From assembly GCF_002927635.1 (NCBI RefSeq), contig NZ_PRDS01000007.1, forward strand, positions 1 to 64,000: 64,000 nucleotides of DNA, written 5' to 3'. The position numbers were made by a program, and so were the translations under genes. This stretch comes from Albidovulum inexpectatum. GTDB lineage: Bacteria; Pseudomonadota; Alphaproteobacteria; Rhodobacterales; Rhodobacteraceae. The notes under the pieces were generated by a model that saw nothing but the letters and a program-made list of their open reading frames with translations, made no database searches and was not told the origin of the DNA. Below, one piece after another: positions 17,184 through 26,445 of the stretch (positions within the stretch are counted from its first letter, which is position 1; every line of letters begins with the position of its first letter).

Positions 17184-19901
17184 TCACTCTGCGGGTTGCG
17201 GGGCAGGGGCCGGACCGGCGCGCTCGACGTCATGCAGCAGACCGCCGCGGCGCGTGTAATAGGCCCAGGTCAGCACAAGGCAGAGCACGTAGAAGGCAAG
17301 GAATGCCCACAGCGCGCCCACGGGCGACCCGGTCAGCGCGATCGAGGTGCCATAGGCCTTGGGGATGAAGAAGGCGCCATAGGCCGCGATCGCGCTGGTG
17401 AAGGCGATGATCGCCGCGCTTTCGCGTTCGGCCTGCCGGCGCCGGGCCTCGGCATCCAGCTCGGGCATCAGCCGCGGGATCTCGCGCGCCATGATCGCGG
17501 GGATCATCTGGAAGGTCGAGGCATTGCCGACCCCGGTCAGGAAGAACAGCGCCATGAAGCAGGCGAAGAAGCCCGCGAAGCTGCCCGCCCCAAGCGAGGC
17601 AATGACGCCGAAGACCGCCACGATCATGCCAAGGAACGTCCAGAAGGTGACGCGCCCACCGCCCCAGCGGTCCGAGACCCAGCCGGTGCCGGCGCGCGAC
17701 AGCGCCCCGACCAGCGGCCCCAGGAAGACATAGTTCAGGGCGTTCACTTCCGGGAAGGCGATCCGCGTCAGAAGCGGGAAGCCCGCCGAATAGCCGATGA
17801 AGCTGCCGAAGGTCCCGGTGTAGAGGATGCACATGATCCAGTTGTGGAAGCGCGAGAAGATGATCGCCTGTTCGCGGAAGCTGGCCTTGGCATCGGCGAT
17901 GTCGTTCATCCCCACCCAGGCCGCGATGGTCGAGGCGATGATGAACGGCACCCAGATGAAGCCCGCATTCTGCAGCCACAGTTTCGTGCCATCCGACAGG
18001 ACCTGCGGTTCGCCCGCCATCGCTCCGAAGACGCTGGTGGTGATGACAAGCGGCACGACGAACTGGGCGACGGACACCCCCAGATTGCCCAGCCCCGCGT
18101 TCAGCGCCAGCGCGTTGCCCTTTTCCGCCCGGGGGAAGAAATAGGCGATATTGGCCATCGACGAGGCGAAGTTGCCGCCCCCCAGGCCGCTGAGCAGCGC
18201 CAGCGTCAGGAAGATCAGATAGGGCGTTTCGGGATTCTGCACCGCATAGCCGATCCCCATGGCCGGCAAGAGCAGCGAAGCGGTCGAGATCGTGGTCCAC
18301 AGCCGGCCGCCGAAGATCGGGACCATGAAGCTGTAGAAGATCCGCAGCGTCGCGCCCGACAGGCCGGGAAGGGCCGCCAGCCAGAACAGCTGGCCCGTGG
18401 TGAAGTCGAACCCGATTGCCGGAAGCTTGGTCACGACCATCGACCAGACCAGCCAGACCGCGAATGCCAGCAGCAAAGCGGGGATCGAGATCCACAGGTT
18501 GCGCCGTGCGATGCGCCGGCCCTTCGACTGCCAGAACTGCGGGTCCTCGGGACGCCAGTCTTCGAGCACGCGCGCCATGCGCGTGGTCTGCGGGTCGTGG
18601 ATCGGCTGCATTTCGGGCAGTTCGGGCAGCTGGTCCAGCGCCTCGCCATGCGCGCGCCGTTCCATCGCGCGGATCGACATGTGCATCCATGCCAGCGACA
18701 CGGCGACGATGGCGAACAGGATCCAGAAGCAGGACGTGTAGATGCCCGTCAGGTCCAGCGCCGCGCCGAACGTGATCGGCAGGATAAAGCCGCCAAGACC
18801 GCCGATCATGCCCACCAGGCCGCCGACGGCGCCGACATGGTTCGGGTAATAGACCGGAATGTGCTTGTAGACGGCCGCCTTACCAAGGCTCATGAAGAAG
18901 CCCAGCGAAAACAGCGTGATGACGAAAGGCCAGAAGCCCATGCGGGTCGTGAATTCGATCGGGCCGTTCTTGCCTTCGATCACGTAATGCGTGGGCGGGT
19001 AGGACAGCATGAACAGGAAGACCAGGCTGAAGCCGAAGGTCCAGTACATCACCGTCCGGGCGCCGAAGCGGTCCGAAAGATAGCCGCCATAGGCGCGGAA
19101 CAGGCTGGCCGACAGGCTGAAGGACGCCGCCGCCATACCGGCATAGCGCACGTCAATGCCATAGACGTCGATGATGTAGTGCGGCATCCACAGCGCCAGC
19201 GCGACGAAGCCGCCGAAGACGAAGAAGTAATACAGCGAGAAGCGCCAGACCTGCAGGTTCTTCAGCGGCGCGAACTGTTCACGCAGGGTGGGCGCGCGCA
19301 GCCCCTTCTGTCGCCGTTCGACCAGTTGCGGGTCATCCTTTGCGAACAGGAAGAACACCACACCCATGATCGCAAGACCCGCGGCCCATACATGGGCCAC
19401 GCCCTGCCAGCCATAGGCGACCATCACGAACGGGGCCAGGAACTTGGTGACCGCGGCCCCGACATTGCCCGCGCCGAATATGCCCAGGGCCGTGCCCTGA
19501 TGCCCGGCGTCGTACCAGCGGCTGACATAGGCCACGCCGATGATGAAGGAACCGCCGGCAAGGCCGATCCCAAGCGCCGCGACCAGGTACATGATATAGC
19601 TGTCCGCGAAGGTCAGCGCCCAGGTGGCCAGCGCGGTCAGGATCATCTGGGCCGAAAAGACCAGCCGACCGCCGTATTTCTCGGTCCACACGCCAAGGAA
19701 CAGGCGCGTGACCGAACCGGTCAGGATGGGCGTGGCCACCAGCAGGCCGAACTGGGATTCGTTCAGGCCCAGCTCCTGCTTTATCGCGACGCCGATGATG
19801 GAAAAGATCGTCCAGACCGCAAAACATGCGGTGAAGGCGATCGTGCTCAGCGCAAGCGCGCGGCGTTGATCCGCGGGCGAGGCTGTCACTGTGCTTTGCA
19901 T
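17184..19901 (-). CDS. narK: NarK1-NarK2 fused nitrate/nitrite transporter
   Basis: A 905-residue membrane protein made of two major-facilitator transporters in tandem, about twice the normal length, with a hydrophilic linker around residues 430-480. The first half resembles NarK1 (nitrate/proton symport) and the second NarK2 (nitrate/nitrite antiport), as described for Paracoccus. Nitrate signatures are present in both halves: GIGLAGGSFIIGVAYVSRWY and NHVGAVGGLVGMIGGLGGF in the first, LSGLGGGNFASSMANIAYFF and NAGLGNLGVSVAQF in the second. ATG 19901 has AGGAG nine bases upstream; the frame is open to 20045 but the upstream FNR box argues for the shorter start. First gene of the operon. Confidence 0.95.
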   Translation of the reverse strand: MQSTVTASPADQRRALALSTIAFTACFAVWTIFSIIGVAIKQELGLNESQFGLLVATPILTGSVTRLFLGVWTEKYGGRLVFSAQMILTALATWALTFADSYIMYLVAALGIGLAGGSFIIGVAYVSRWYDAGHQGTALGIFGAGNVGAAVTKFLAPFVMVAYGWQGVAHVWAAGLAIMGVVFFLFAKDDPQLVERRQKGLRAPTLREQFAPLKNLQVWRFSLYYFFVFGGFVALALWMPHYIIDVYGIDVRYAGMAAASFSLSASLFRAYGGYLSDRFGARTVMYWTFGFSLVFLFMLSYPPTHYVIEGKNGPIEFTTRMGFWPFVITLFSLGFFMSLGKAAVYKHIPVYYPNHVGAVGGLVGMIGGLGGFILPITFGAALDLTGIYTSCFWILFAIVAVSLAWMHMSIRAMERRAHGEALDQLPELPEMQPIHDPQTTRMARVLEDWRPEDPQFWQSKGRRIARRNLWISIPALLLAFAVWLVWSMVVTKLPAIGFDFTTGQLFWLAALPGLSGATLRIFYSFMVPIFGGRLWTTISTASLLLPAMGIGYAVQNPETPYLIFLTLALLSGLGGGNFASSMANIAYFFPRAEKGNALALNAGLGNLGVSVAQFVVPLVITTSVFGAMAGEPQVLSDGTKLWLQNAGFIWVPFIIASTIAAWVGMNDIADAKASFREQAIIFSRFHNWIMCILYTGTFGSFIGYSAGFPLLTRIAFPEVNALNYVFLGPLVGALSRAGTGWVSDRWGGGRVTFWTFLGMIVAVFGVIASLGAGSFAGFFACFMALFFLTGVGNASTFQMIPAIMAREIPRLMPELDAEARRRQAERESAAIIAFTSAIAAYGAFFIPKAYGTSIALTGSPVGALWAFLAFYVLCLVLTWAYYTRRGGLLHDVERAGPAPAPQPAE

Positions 19902-19932
19902 GGCACCGACTCCTGATTGCCGATTTCGGGTC

Positions 19933-19946
19933 CCCAGAGATCTGGG
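19933..19946. repeat. Perfect 14-bp inverted repeat in the narK leader
   Basis: CCCAGA-GA-TCTGGG lies between the FNR box and the narK start codon, about 32 bases before the ATG. If transcription starts about 41 bases from the FNR box centre (near 19948), the repeat sits at the very 5' end of the mRNA or overlaps the start site. It could be a second operator (for NarR, for example) or an RNA hairpin. Function is not known. Confidence 0.35.
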
Positions 19947-19982
19947 TCGGACCCGTGATCGACCGCGGTCGGGTGCGGAAAC

Positions 19983-19996
19983 TTGATCTGAATCAA
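19983..19996 (-). promoter_or_regulatory. FNR/NarR-type box upstream of narK
   Basis: TTGATCTGAATCAA is a perfect match to the FNR/ANR consensus TTGAT-N4-ATCAA. Its centre is about 88 bases upstream of the narK ATG, compatible with activation from a -41.5 position and a transcription start near 19948. It should switch on narKGHJI under low oxygen and nitrate or nitrite, through an FNR-family protein such as NarR encoded next door. The site is seen directly; the regulator is inferred. Confidence 0.9.
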
Positions 19997-20119
19997 GAAA
20001 CTGGCCCCAGGCAGGCAAAACAAGCCGCAACGGGGCAGAGGTCATGCGCCCCCCTTTTCCACGTCAAGGCAATGGCGGCGCATGCGCAAACGACATGCCC
20101 ATGATTGCATTGCGCCCGT

Positions 20120-20133
20120 TTGACATTTATCAA
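20120..20133 (+). promoter_or_regulatory. FNR-like box in front of narR
   Basis: TTGACATTTATCAA differs from the FNR consensus at one position. It is centred about 34 bases upstream of the narR start (20161), too close to act as a normal activator site for a promoter downstream of it unless the leader is very short. Autorepression by NarR or FNR is therefore an option. The box also argues against narR starting at the earlier in-frame codons 20044 or 20095. Confidence 0.6.
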
Positions 20134-20160
20134 GCGAATCTGCGCTGCAAGGATGATCCA

Positions 20161-20859
20161 ATGCCCGATTCGCACTTCGAAGAGGTCCGTTCGCTGCATC
20201 TGTTTGCCGGGATGTCGGACGACAGTTACGCGCGCCTGATGCGTGCGGCCTATGTTCAGAGCTTTCCGCCCGAAGTCGAATTGATCGCCGAAGGCGAGTC
20301 GGCCGACTTTCTGCATATCCTGGTGTCCGGCGCGGTGGATCTGTACGCGGAATGGAACGGGCGCCGGACCTCTATGGCGACGGTCCGGCCGGTTTCGACC
20401 TTCATCCTGGCGGCGACGATCAGGGATGCGCCCTATCTGATGTCGGCGGTCACGATGGAAAAAAGCCGCATCGTCATGATCCCCAGCCAGGATGTGCGGC
20501 AAGTCTTCGATGAGGATGGCGACTTTGCGCGCGCTGTCGTGGTCGAGCTTGCCACCTGCTATCGTTCGGTCGTCAAGGCGCAGAAGAACCTGAAGCTGCG
20601 CACCGCGCAAGAACGACTGGCGAATTTCCTGCTGCGTCAGCAGCAGCGCGCGGGCGGCGCGGCGGAATTCGACCTGCCGTTCGAAAAGCGCCGCCTGGCC
20701 TCGCTGTTGGGCATGACGCCCGAAAATCTGTCACGCACCCTGCGGGCGCTGCAGGCCTATGGCGTCCTGGTCGATGGCGCGCGGGTGCGCATCGGCGATC
20801 AGCAGGACCTGGAACGCTTTGCCCGGCCCAGCCCGCTGATCGACGATCCGGCCAGCTGA
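20161..20859 (+). CDS. narR: FNR/CRP-family regulator, NarR type
   Basis: A 232-residue regulator: cyclic-nucleotide-like beta barrel, then a helix-turn-helix (FEKRRLASLLGMTPENLSRT, about residues 177-196) whose recognition helix carries the E-xx-SR pattern of FNR-type DNA contact. The protein has only one cysteine (ATCYRS), so it lacks the N-terminal cysteine set for a [4Fe-4S] cluster and cannot sense oxygen as FNR does. NarR of Paracoccus is of this kind and activates narKGHJI with nitrate or nitrite. ATG 20161 has AAGGATG upstream. It is divergent from narK and convergent with nsrR, with 2 bases between the stops. Confidence 0.85.
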   Translation: MPDSHFEEVRSLHLFAGMSDDSYARLMRAAYVQSFPPEVELIAEGESADFLHILVSGAVDLYAEWNGRRTSMATVRPVSTFILAATIRDAPYLMSAVTMEKSRIVMIPSQDVRQVFDEDGDFARAVVVELATCYRSVVKAQKNLKLRTAQERLANFLLRQQQRAGGAAEFDLPFEKRRLASLLGMTPENLSRTLRALQAYGVLVDGARVRIGDQQDLERFARPSPLIDDPAS

Positions 20860-20861
20860 GG

Positions 20862-21281
20862 TCACGCCGGATCGACGGGGCAGGGGGGCAGCGCGATATC
20901 CGCCAGCGTCGCGCGGTCCAGTTCATCCAGAAAGGCGCGCTGGGCAGCTTTCAGCCGGGTCTTCAGGCGGCAGCTTCCGTCGATGGTGCATGTCCCGGAT
21001 GGACCCAGACATTCGACAAGGGCCGAACCTTCCTCGAGTATCCTGACCACGTGACCCAGCCGGATCTGTTCCGGCGGCAATGCAAGGCAGGCACCGCCCT
21101 TGCCGCCGCGCCGGGTTTCGATGATCCCGGCCTGCGCCAGGCGTTGGGCGATCTTGGCCAGATGATTGCGGGACAGGGCAAATTCCGTCGCCAGTTCCGC
21201 GGTCGTGAAGGCGTGGCAGGGCGCGCTTGCCAGTCGCATCAGCATCCGCAGGCCATAATCGGTGAACGAGGTCAGCCGCAT
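20862..21281 (-). CDS. nsrR: Rrf2-family NO-sensing repressor, NsrR-like
   Basis: A 139-residue Rrf2 regulator with an N-terminal winged helix (MRLTSFTDYGLRMLMRLA, LSRNHLAKIAQRLAQAG) and three cysteines, Cys91, Cys98 and Cys104, that would hold a NO-sensitive Fe-S cluster. The spacing is C-x6-C-x5-C, one residue longer in the first gap than in enterobacterial NsrR. It is divergent from a truncated haemoglobin-nnrS operon with a perfect palindrome between, which fits control of NO defence. RirA or IscR-like roles are less likely given the neighbours. Confidence 0.85.
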   Translation of the reverse strand: MRLTSFTDYGLRMLMRLASAPCHAFTTAELATEFALSRNHLAKIAQRLAQAGIIETRRGGKGGACLALPPEQIRLGHVVRILEEGSALVECLGPSGTCTIDGSCRLKTRLKAAQRAFLDELDRATLADIALPPCPVDPA

Positions 21282-21305
21282 CGTTGCACGAGCCTTTCCT
21301 TAATT

Positions 21306-21320
21306 GGTATTTACAATACC
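21306..21320. promoter_or_regulatory. 15-bp palindrome between nsrR and the haemoglobin operon (candidate NsrR site)
   Basis: GGTATTTACAATACC is a perfect inverted repeat (GGTATT, 3-base spacer, AATACC). It is centred about 32 bases from the nsrR start and 57 bases from the haemoglobin gene start, so one dimer could control both directions. The AT-rich TATT/AATA core resembles known NsrR sites. Binding is inferred. Confidence 0.7.
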
Positions 21321-21369
21321 TATTAACGCGGCTAGCGTCCCAAGCATAGCCTTGAAGCGGTGATCGACC

Positions 21370-21816
21370 ATGCAACCCCTTCCGCGAATTCTGTCTTCGC
21401 GCCCCCAGGCCACGGCGCGACTGATGGCCGAAACCGGGCTGAGCGACGAAATGCTGCGCCGTCTTGTTCACGCATTCTACGACAAGGTACGCCGCGATGA
21501 CGTTCTGGGCCCAATCTTCGAGGCGCGCATCAGCGACTGGGGCCCGCATCTGGACCGGATGGTCGATTTCTGGTCCTCGGTTGCCCTGATGACCGGACGC
21601 TATCACGGCGCGCCGGTGCCGGCGCATGCGGGATTGCCGGTCGAATGGCGCCATTTCGAGCGCTGGCTCGGCCTGTTTCGCGAAACGGCGCAGCAGATCT
21701 GCCCGCCCAAGGGCGCGGGGCACCTGATCGAGCGTGCCGAACGCATCGCGCGGTCGCTGCATATCGCGGTCAGAAACGCCCAGACCGAAAAGGGCGCCGT
21801 CCCACTGTTGCGGTGA
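21370..21816 (+). CDS. Group III truncated haemoglobin
   Basis: A 148-residue small haem protein of the truncated haemoglobin group III. Family blocks: LVHAFYDKVRRDDVLGPIFE, WGPHLDRMVDFWSSVALMTG, RYHGAPVPAH (containing the likely proximal-side histidine) and HFERWLGLF. Probable role: binding or detoxifying nitric oxide or related species in the cytoplasm. It is the first gene after the candidate NsrR site and is followed by a cyclo-ligase-like gene and nnrS in the same direction. Confidence 0.88.
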   Translation: MQPLPRILSSRPQATARLMAETGLSDEMLRRLVHAFYDKVRRDDVLGPIFEARISDWGPHLDRMVDFWSSVALMTGRYHGAPVPAHAGLPVEWRHFERWLGLFRETAQQICPPKGAGHLIERAERIARSLHIAVRNAQTEKGAVPLLR

Positions 21817-21861
21817 ATGGGCCGATGCGGTCAGTTCCGCGACGATTCATGGAGAACCGCA

Positions 21862-22560
21862 ATGGCCGATGAAGATCGCCGTGGTTTTGCCTCGCCGCCC
21901 TGCATGGCGTCGGACGTCGCGCCGGATTATTTCGATCCGCTTGCCGTCGACGCCCAGCAGGCGCGCGATGTCGCCCGCTGGCGCAGGGCACAGCGGACGC
22001 GGCTTCTGCAAGACCGCGCGGCCCTGCCGGTTGCCCTGCGCAAGGAGATATCCGCCCGGCTGGAAGGGCATCTGGAGCGCGTGCTGGACTCATGCGGCGG
22101 TCCCTCCGGGCGGGTGATCTCGGCCTTCTGGCCGATCAAGAGCGAACCCGATCTGCGCGCCCTGATGGCGCGGTGGCACGCACAGGGGGCCATCGTCGCA
22201 CTGCCGGTCGTCGTGCGCCCGCAGGCCGCGCTTGAGTTCCGGCGCTGGACGCCCGGCATGGGCCTGGTCCGCGGGCACTGGAACATCCCCGTTCCGCCCG
22301 ATGATGCGCCGGTGGTGACGCCAGACATCTGTATCGCGCCCCTGGTCGGCTGGGCCCTAGAGGAAGATGGCACATGCTGGCGGCTGGGATTCGGAGGCGG
22401 CTATTTCGACCGCACTCTGGGCGCCTTGCTGCCACGGCCGAAGGCCATCGGGGTGGGGCTGGACGCCGCGCGCGTACCGACGATCTTTCCGCAGCCGCAT
22501 GACATTCCCATGGACCAGATCGTCACCGAATCCGGACCAGTGAAGGACATCGCACCATGA
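21862..22560 (+). CDS. 5-formyltetrahydrofolate cyclo-ligase-like protein
   Basis: A 232-residue protein with the cyclo-ligase fold, which normally converts 5-formyl-THF and ATP to methenyl-THF. The signature GFGGGYFDRTL (about residues 178-188) is the nucleotide/folate binding motif, and VISAFWPIKSEPDLRAL matches the substrate part. There is an extra N-terminal stretch of about 30 residues before the usual start. ATG 21862 has GGAGAA eight bases upstream. The stop overlaps the nnrS start (ATGA), so the two are coupled. Why a folate enzyme is in a NO-stress operon is not clear; repair of NO-affected folate metabolism is a guess. Confidence 0.82.
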   Translation: MADEDRRGFASPPCMASDVAPDYFDPLAVDAQQARDVARWRRAQRTRLLQDRAALPVALRKEISARLEGHLERVLDSCGGPSGRVISAFWPIKSEPDLRALMARWHAQGAIVALPVVVRPQAALEFRRWTPGMGLVRGHWNIPVPPDDAPVVTPDICIAPLVGWALEEDGTCWRLGFGGGYFDRTLGALLPRPKAIGVGLDAARVPTIFPQPHDIPMDQIVTESGPVKDIAP

Positions 22561-23783
22561 CAAGCTCGGCCGAACGGATGCGCGCCTGGGCCGTGCCCGC
22601 GCTGCTCAGCTACGGATTTCGCCCGTTCTTTCTGGGGGCCGGGCTGTGGGCCACGCTTTCCATGGTCATCTGGATCACCATGCTGGGCGGGCTCGATCCC
22701 TTGCCCATCGCCATGGCGCCGGTTGAATGGCACGCGCACGCGTTTCTGTTCGGGTTCCTTGGGGCCGTGATGGCGGGCTTCATGCTGACCGCGGTTCCGA
22801 ACTGGACAGGACGGCTGCCGATTACCGGGTGGCCCCTGGCGGGGCTTGTCGCGCTGTGGGGCCTGGGGCGCGTGGCCATGGCCGTGTCCGGTCATCTGCC
22901 GATGGGCATGGTGGCCGTGGCCGAACTTTCCATGCCTGCGGTTCTTGCCCTTGTCATCGCGCGCGAGATCGTGGCCGGCCGTAACTGGCGCAATCTGGTG
23001 ATTCTGGTCCTTCTGGCCGTCTTTGCGCTTGGCGACGGCCTGTTCCTGTGGGAGGCCGCGCAACACGGTTATGCTCAGGGTGGGGTCGGCTTGCGGTTGG
23101 GGCTGGCCGCCGCGGTGATGATGATCGGTATCATCGGCGGACGCATCGTGCCATCGTTTACCCGAAACTGGCTGGCCGCGCAGGGCGCTGCGGCCATGCC
23201 GGCGGCGCCGATGCAGGTATTCGACCGGATCGCGCTTGCGGGTCTCTTGCTTGCCTTGGCCGCATGGACGGCCGCGCCCGAACATGTGCTGACCGGCATG
23301 CTGCTGCTGGTCGCCGGGGCGCTGCACCTGATCCGACTGGCCCGGTGGAGAGGTCACGCAACGCTGGCCGAGCCGTTGGTGACGGTCCTGCATGTCGGCT
23401 ATTGCTTCGTGCCGCTTGGCGCGCTGGGCATGGGGGCCGAAATCCTCTTGCCCGGCACCCTTGGCATGGCGGCCGCCCAGCATCTGTGGATGGCGGGTGC
23501 GGTGGGGCTGATGTCCATGGCGGTCATGACGCGCGCCGCATTAGGGCATACCGGGCGGGCATTGCACGCAAGTGGTGGAATTGCGACGCTTTACGGCGCG
23601 TTGATCCTTTCGGTCGCCGCGCGAGTTCTTGCCGGGGCCTGGCCCGGCGAAGTCTGGCTTCTGCATCTTTCGGCGGCGGGCTGGATCGGCGCCTGGGGCG
23701 GCTTCGTGGCGATCTATTGGCCGATCCTGACCCGGCCTCGGCTTGCACGAAAAGCCCCGTCCGGCGCGCGGCCCGCCGCGTGA
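22557..23783 (+). CDS. nnrS: NnrS haem-copper membrane protein
   Basis: A 408-residue protein with about 12 membrane segments, of the NnrS family that protects against nitric oxide in denitrifiers. Family blocks: YGFRPFFLGAGLWA at the N-terminus, WHAHAFLFGFLGAVMAGF with conserved histidines for metal or haem, RIVPSFTRNWL, and TRAALGHTGR near the C-terminus. The start overlaps the cyclo-ligase stop by 4 bases. It is the last gene of the presumed NsrR-controlled operon; it meets the DUF1868 gene tail to tail. Confidence 0.94.
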   Translation: MTSSAERMRAWAVPALLSYGFRPFFLGAGLWATLSMVIWITMLGGLDPLPIAMAPVEWHAHAFLFGFLGAVMAGFMLTAVPNWTGRLPITGWPLAGLVALWGLGRVAMAVSGHLPMGMVAVAELSMPAVLALVIAREIVAGRNWRNLVILVLLAVFALGDGLFLWEAAQHGYAQGGVGLRLGLAAAVMMIGIIGGRIVPSFTRNWLAAQGAAAMPAAPMQVFDRIALAGLLLALAAWTAAPEHVLTGMLLLVAGALHLIRLARWRGHATLAEPLVTVLHVGYCFVPLGALGMGAEILLPGTLGMAAAQHLWMAGAVGLMSMAVMTRAALGHTGRALHASGGIATLYGALILSVAARVLAGAWPGEVWLLHLSAAGWIGAWGGFVAIYWPILTRPRLARKAPSGARPAA

Positions 23784-23841
23784 CCGGCCCCTTGCCCGAG
23801 TGATCGGGCGCGTTCGGAACGTAGCGCCGACGACGTGCGAT

Positions 23842-24435
23842 TCAGGCATCCACCGGATCGAACCGGGTCATGTCCGCAAAGACACAAAGACGGCCGGGAA
23901 GGAAATCCGGTGGGGGCAGGGGGGACGCAAGTTCCCGGGCAGCAGCCCGATCGAACGCCTCGGCGGCGGCCTGATCGGGCCAGGCGATCATGTAGCCAAG
24001 CGTCAGGTGAAAGACATAGGTCCGATGCCCAGGCCGGTGTGACAGACCGGCCGCCGCGGCGATCGCGTCGCGCCATGCGCGCAGGCGACGGCGTTCGGCG
24101 GTGTCGGCCTCCTCGAAACGGATGCCGAAGCCGCCGGTTTCGAAGCCGCCAAGACAGGTGGTTCGCATCCGGTAGGGCGGCTTGGGAATGGGGTGCTGCC
24201 GTATCGCCGCGCGCATGTGGTTCAGGGTGACCTCGGCCCTGTCCGGCCCTCGGGGCAGGCCCCCGGGCCAGTATTCGGCACGCTCTTCGTTCAACAGGAC
24301 GCCGTCGAACAGCGTCATGTGCCAGGACGATTCCGGCAGCCAGGCGATCGCGGTCCGGCCGGCCTCGGTCGCCCCGAGACTCGCGCGAATGGCGCAAAGC
24401 CGCTCCCGGAACGGGCCGTCGGCCAGCATGGCCAC
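23842..24435 (-). CDS. DUF1868 / 2H phosphoesterase-like protein, 5' end apparently frameshifted
   Basis: The protein has two HxT motifs (HMTLFDGV and HLTLGYM), the signature of 2H phosphoesterases that act on cyclic or small phosphodiesters. GTG 24435 is the only normal start in frame (197 residues), but homologous-looking sequence (RFLNRRFDAAGRALSEPGNT) continues upstream in the same frame without a start codon. An ATG at 24508 would fit perfectly if the six-G tract at 24500-24505 had five G (giving MPPRFLNRRF). So the gene is either frameshifted, starts at GTG or CTG, or carries a sequencing error. It is the last gene of the ugp operon, 27 bases after ugpC if ATG 24508 is counted, in the place where ugpQ stands in enterobacteria. 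Confidence 0.75.
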   Translation of the reverse strand: MAMLADGPFRERLCAIRASLGATEAGRTAIAWLPESSWHMTLFDGVLLNEERAEYWPGGLPRGPDRAEVTLNHMRAAIRQHPIPKPPYRMRTTCLGGFETGGFGIRFEEADTAERRRLRAWRDAIAAAAGLSHRPGHRTYVFHLTLGYMIAWPDQAAAEAFDRAAARELASPLPPPDFLPGRLCVFADMTRFDPVDA

Positions 24436-24535
24436 GAGCGTGTTGCCGGGTTCGGACAGCGCGCGCCCCGCGGCGTCGAAACGCCGGTTCAGAAAGCGTG
24501 GGGGGCATTCGCGCCAGCGACTGCGTCGGCAAGGC

Positions 24536-25593
<1,058 letters not shown>

Positions 25594-25597
<4 letters not shown>

Positions 25598-26436
25598 TTT
25601 TCGGATTCCACCAGCCCCTTGATGAACATGCGCTGGAACACGATGACCACCAGGCCAGGTGGCAGCATCGCCAGGATCGCCATGGCCAGCGCCTCGTTGT
25701 AGTCGGGGATATTCGCCCCGATATAGGTTTGCAGCACCTGCTTGATGCCGCGAACCAGCGTGAAGTAGTGCTCGTCGGTCGTGATCAGGATCGGCCACAG
25801 ATACTGGTTCCAGCCGACGACGAACATGATGATGAAGATCGCCGCGATCATCGTGCGCGACAGCGGCACGAGAAAGTCGATGAAGAAGCGCAAGGGACCG
25901 GCGCCATCGATGCGCGCGGCCTCCAGCAGCTCGTCCGGGACGGACCGGAAGAACTGGCGAAAGTAGAACGTCCCCGTGGCCGAGGCGATCAGCGGCAGGA
26001 TCAGACCCGTATAGGTGTTCAGAAGCCCCAGCTGCTGGACGACCTCATAGGAGGGCAGGATGCGCACCTCGAGCGGCAGAAGCAGGGTCGAGAAGATGAC
26101 CCAGAAGAAGAAGCTTCCAAGCGGAAAGCGGAAATAGACGATCGCATAGGCCGCCAGCATCGAAACCACGATCTTGCCCACGGCAAAGCCGATGCCGAGG
26201 ATCAGCGAATTCATCGTCATCAAGGCGCCCGTGACCTCGCCGGAAAAGCCGCCCTTCTGGAACAGCACTTCCTTGTAGGTTTCCAGGAAATTGCCGCCCC
26301 AGCCCAGTTTCATCCCTTCGCGGTGGATTTCCACCGGATCGAAGGTCGAGGTGGTGAAGGCGACGATGATCGGCCCCATCATGAGGATCGCGCCAAGGAT
26401 CAGGACGATATGGTCGCGCAGTCGATCGCGTTTCAT
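25594..26436 (-). CDS. ugpE: Glycerol-3-phosphate ABC transporter permease UgpE
   Basis: A 280-residue inner-membrane permease with six membrane segments. The EAA loop that contacts the ATPase is seen in [20 protein letters not shown]. The N-terminal [22 protein letters not shown] and the periplasmic [12 protein letters not shown] block fit UgpE. It follows ugpA by 9 bases and overlaps ugpC by 4. Confidence 0.94.
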
Positions 26437-26445
26437 GGTCGGACC

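Noticed and set aside
20044-20160. Longer narR start codons at 20044 and 20095
   Set aside because: They would place the FNR-like box inside the coding region, and the ribosome site in front of 20161 is better.
23784-23841. Small inverted repeat GCCCGA/TCGGGC between nnrS and the DUF1868 gene as a terminator
   Set aside because: The stem is only six base pairs and has no T-run on either strand, so support is too weak.
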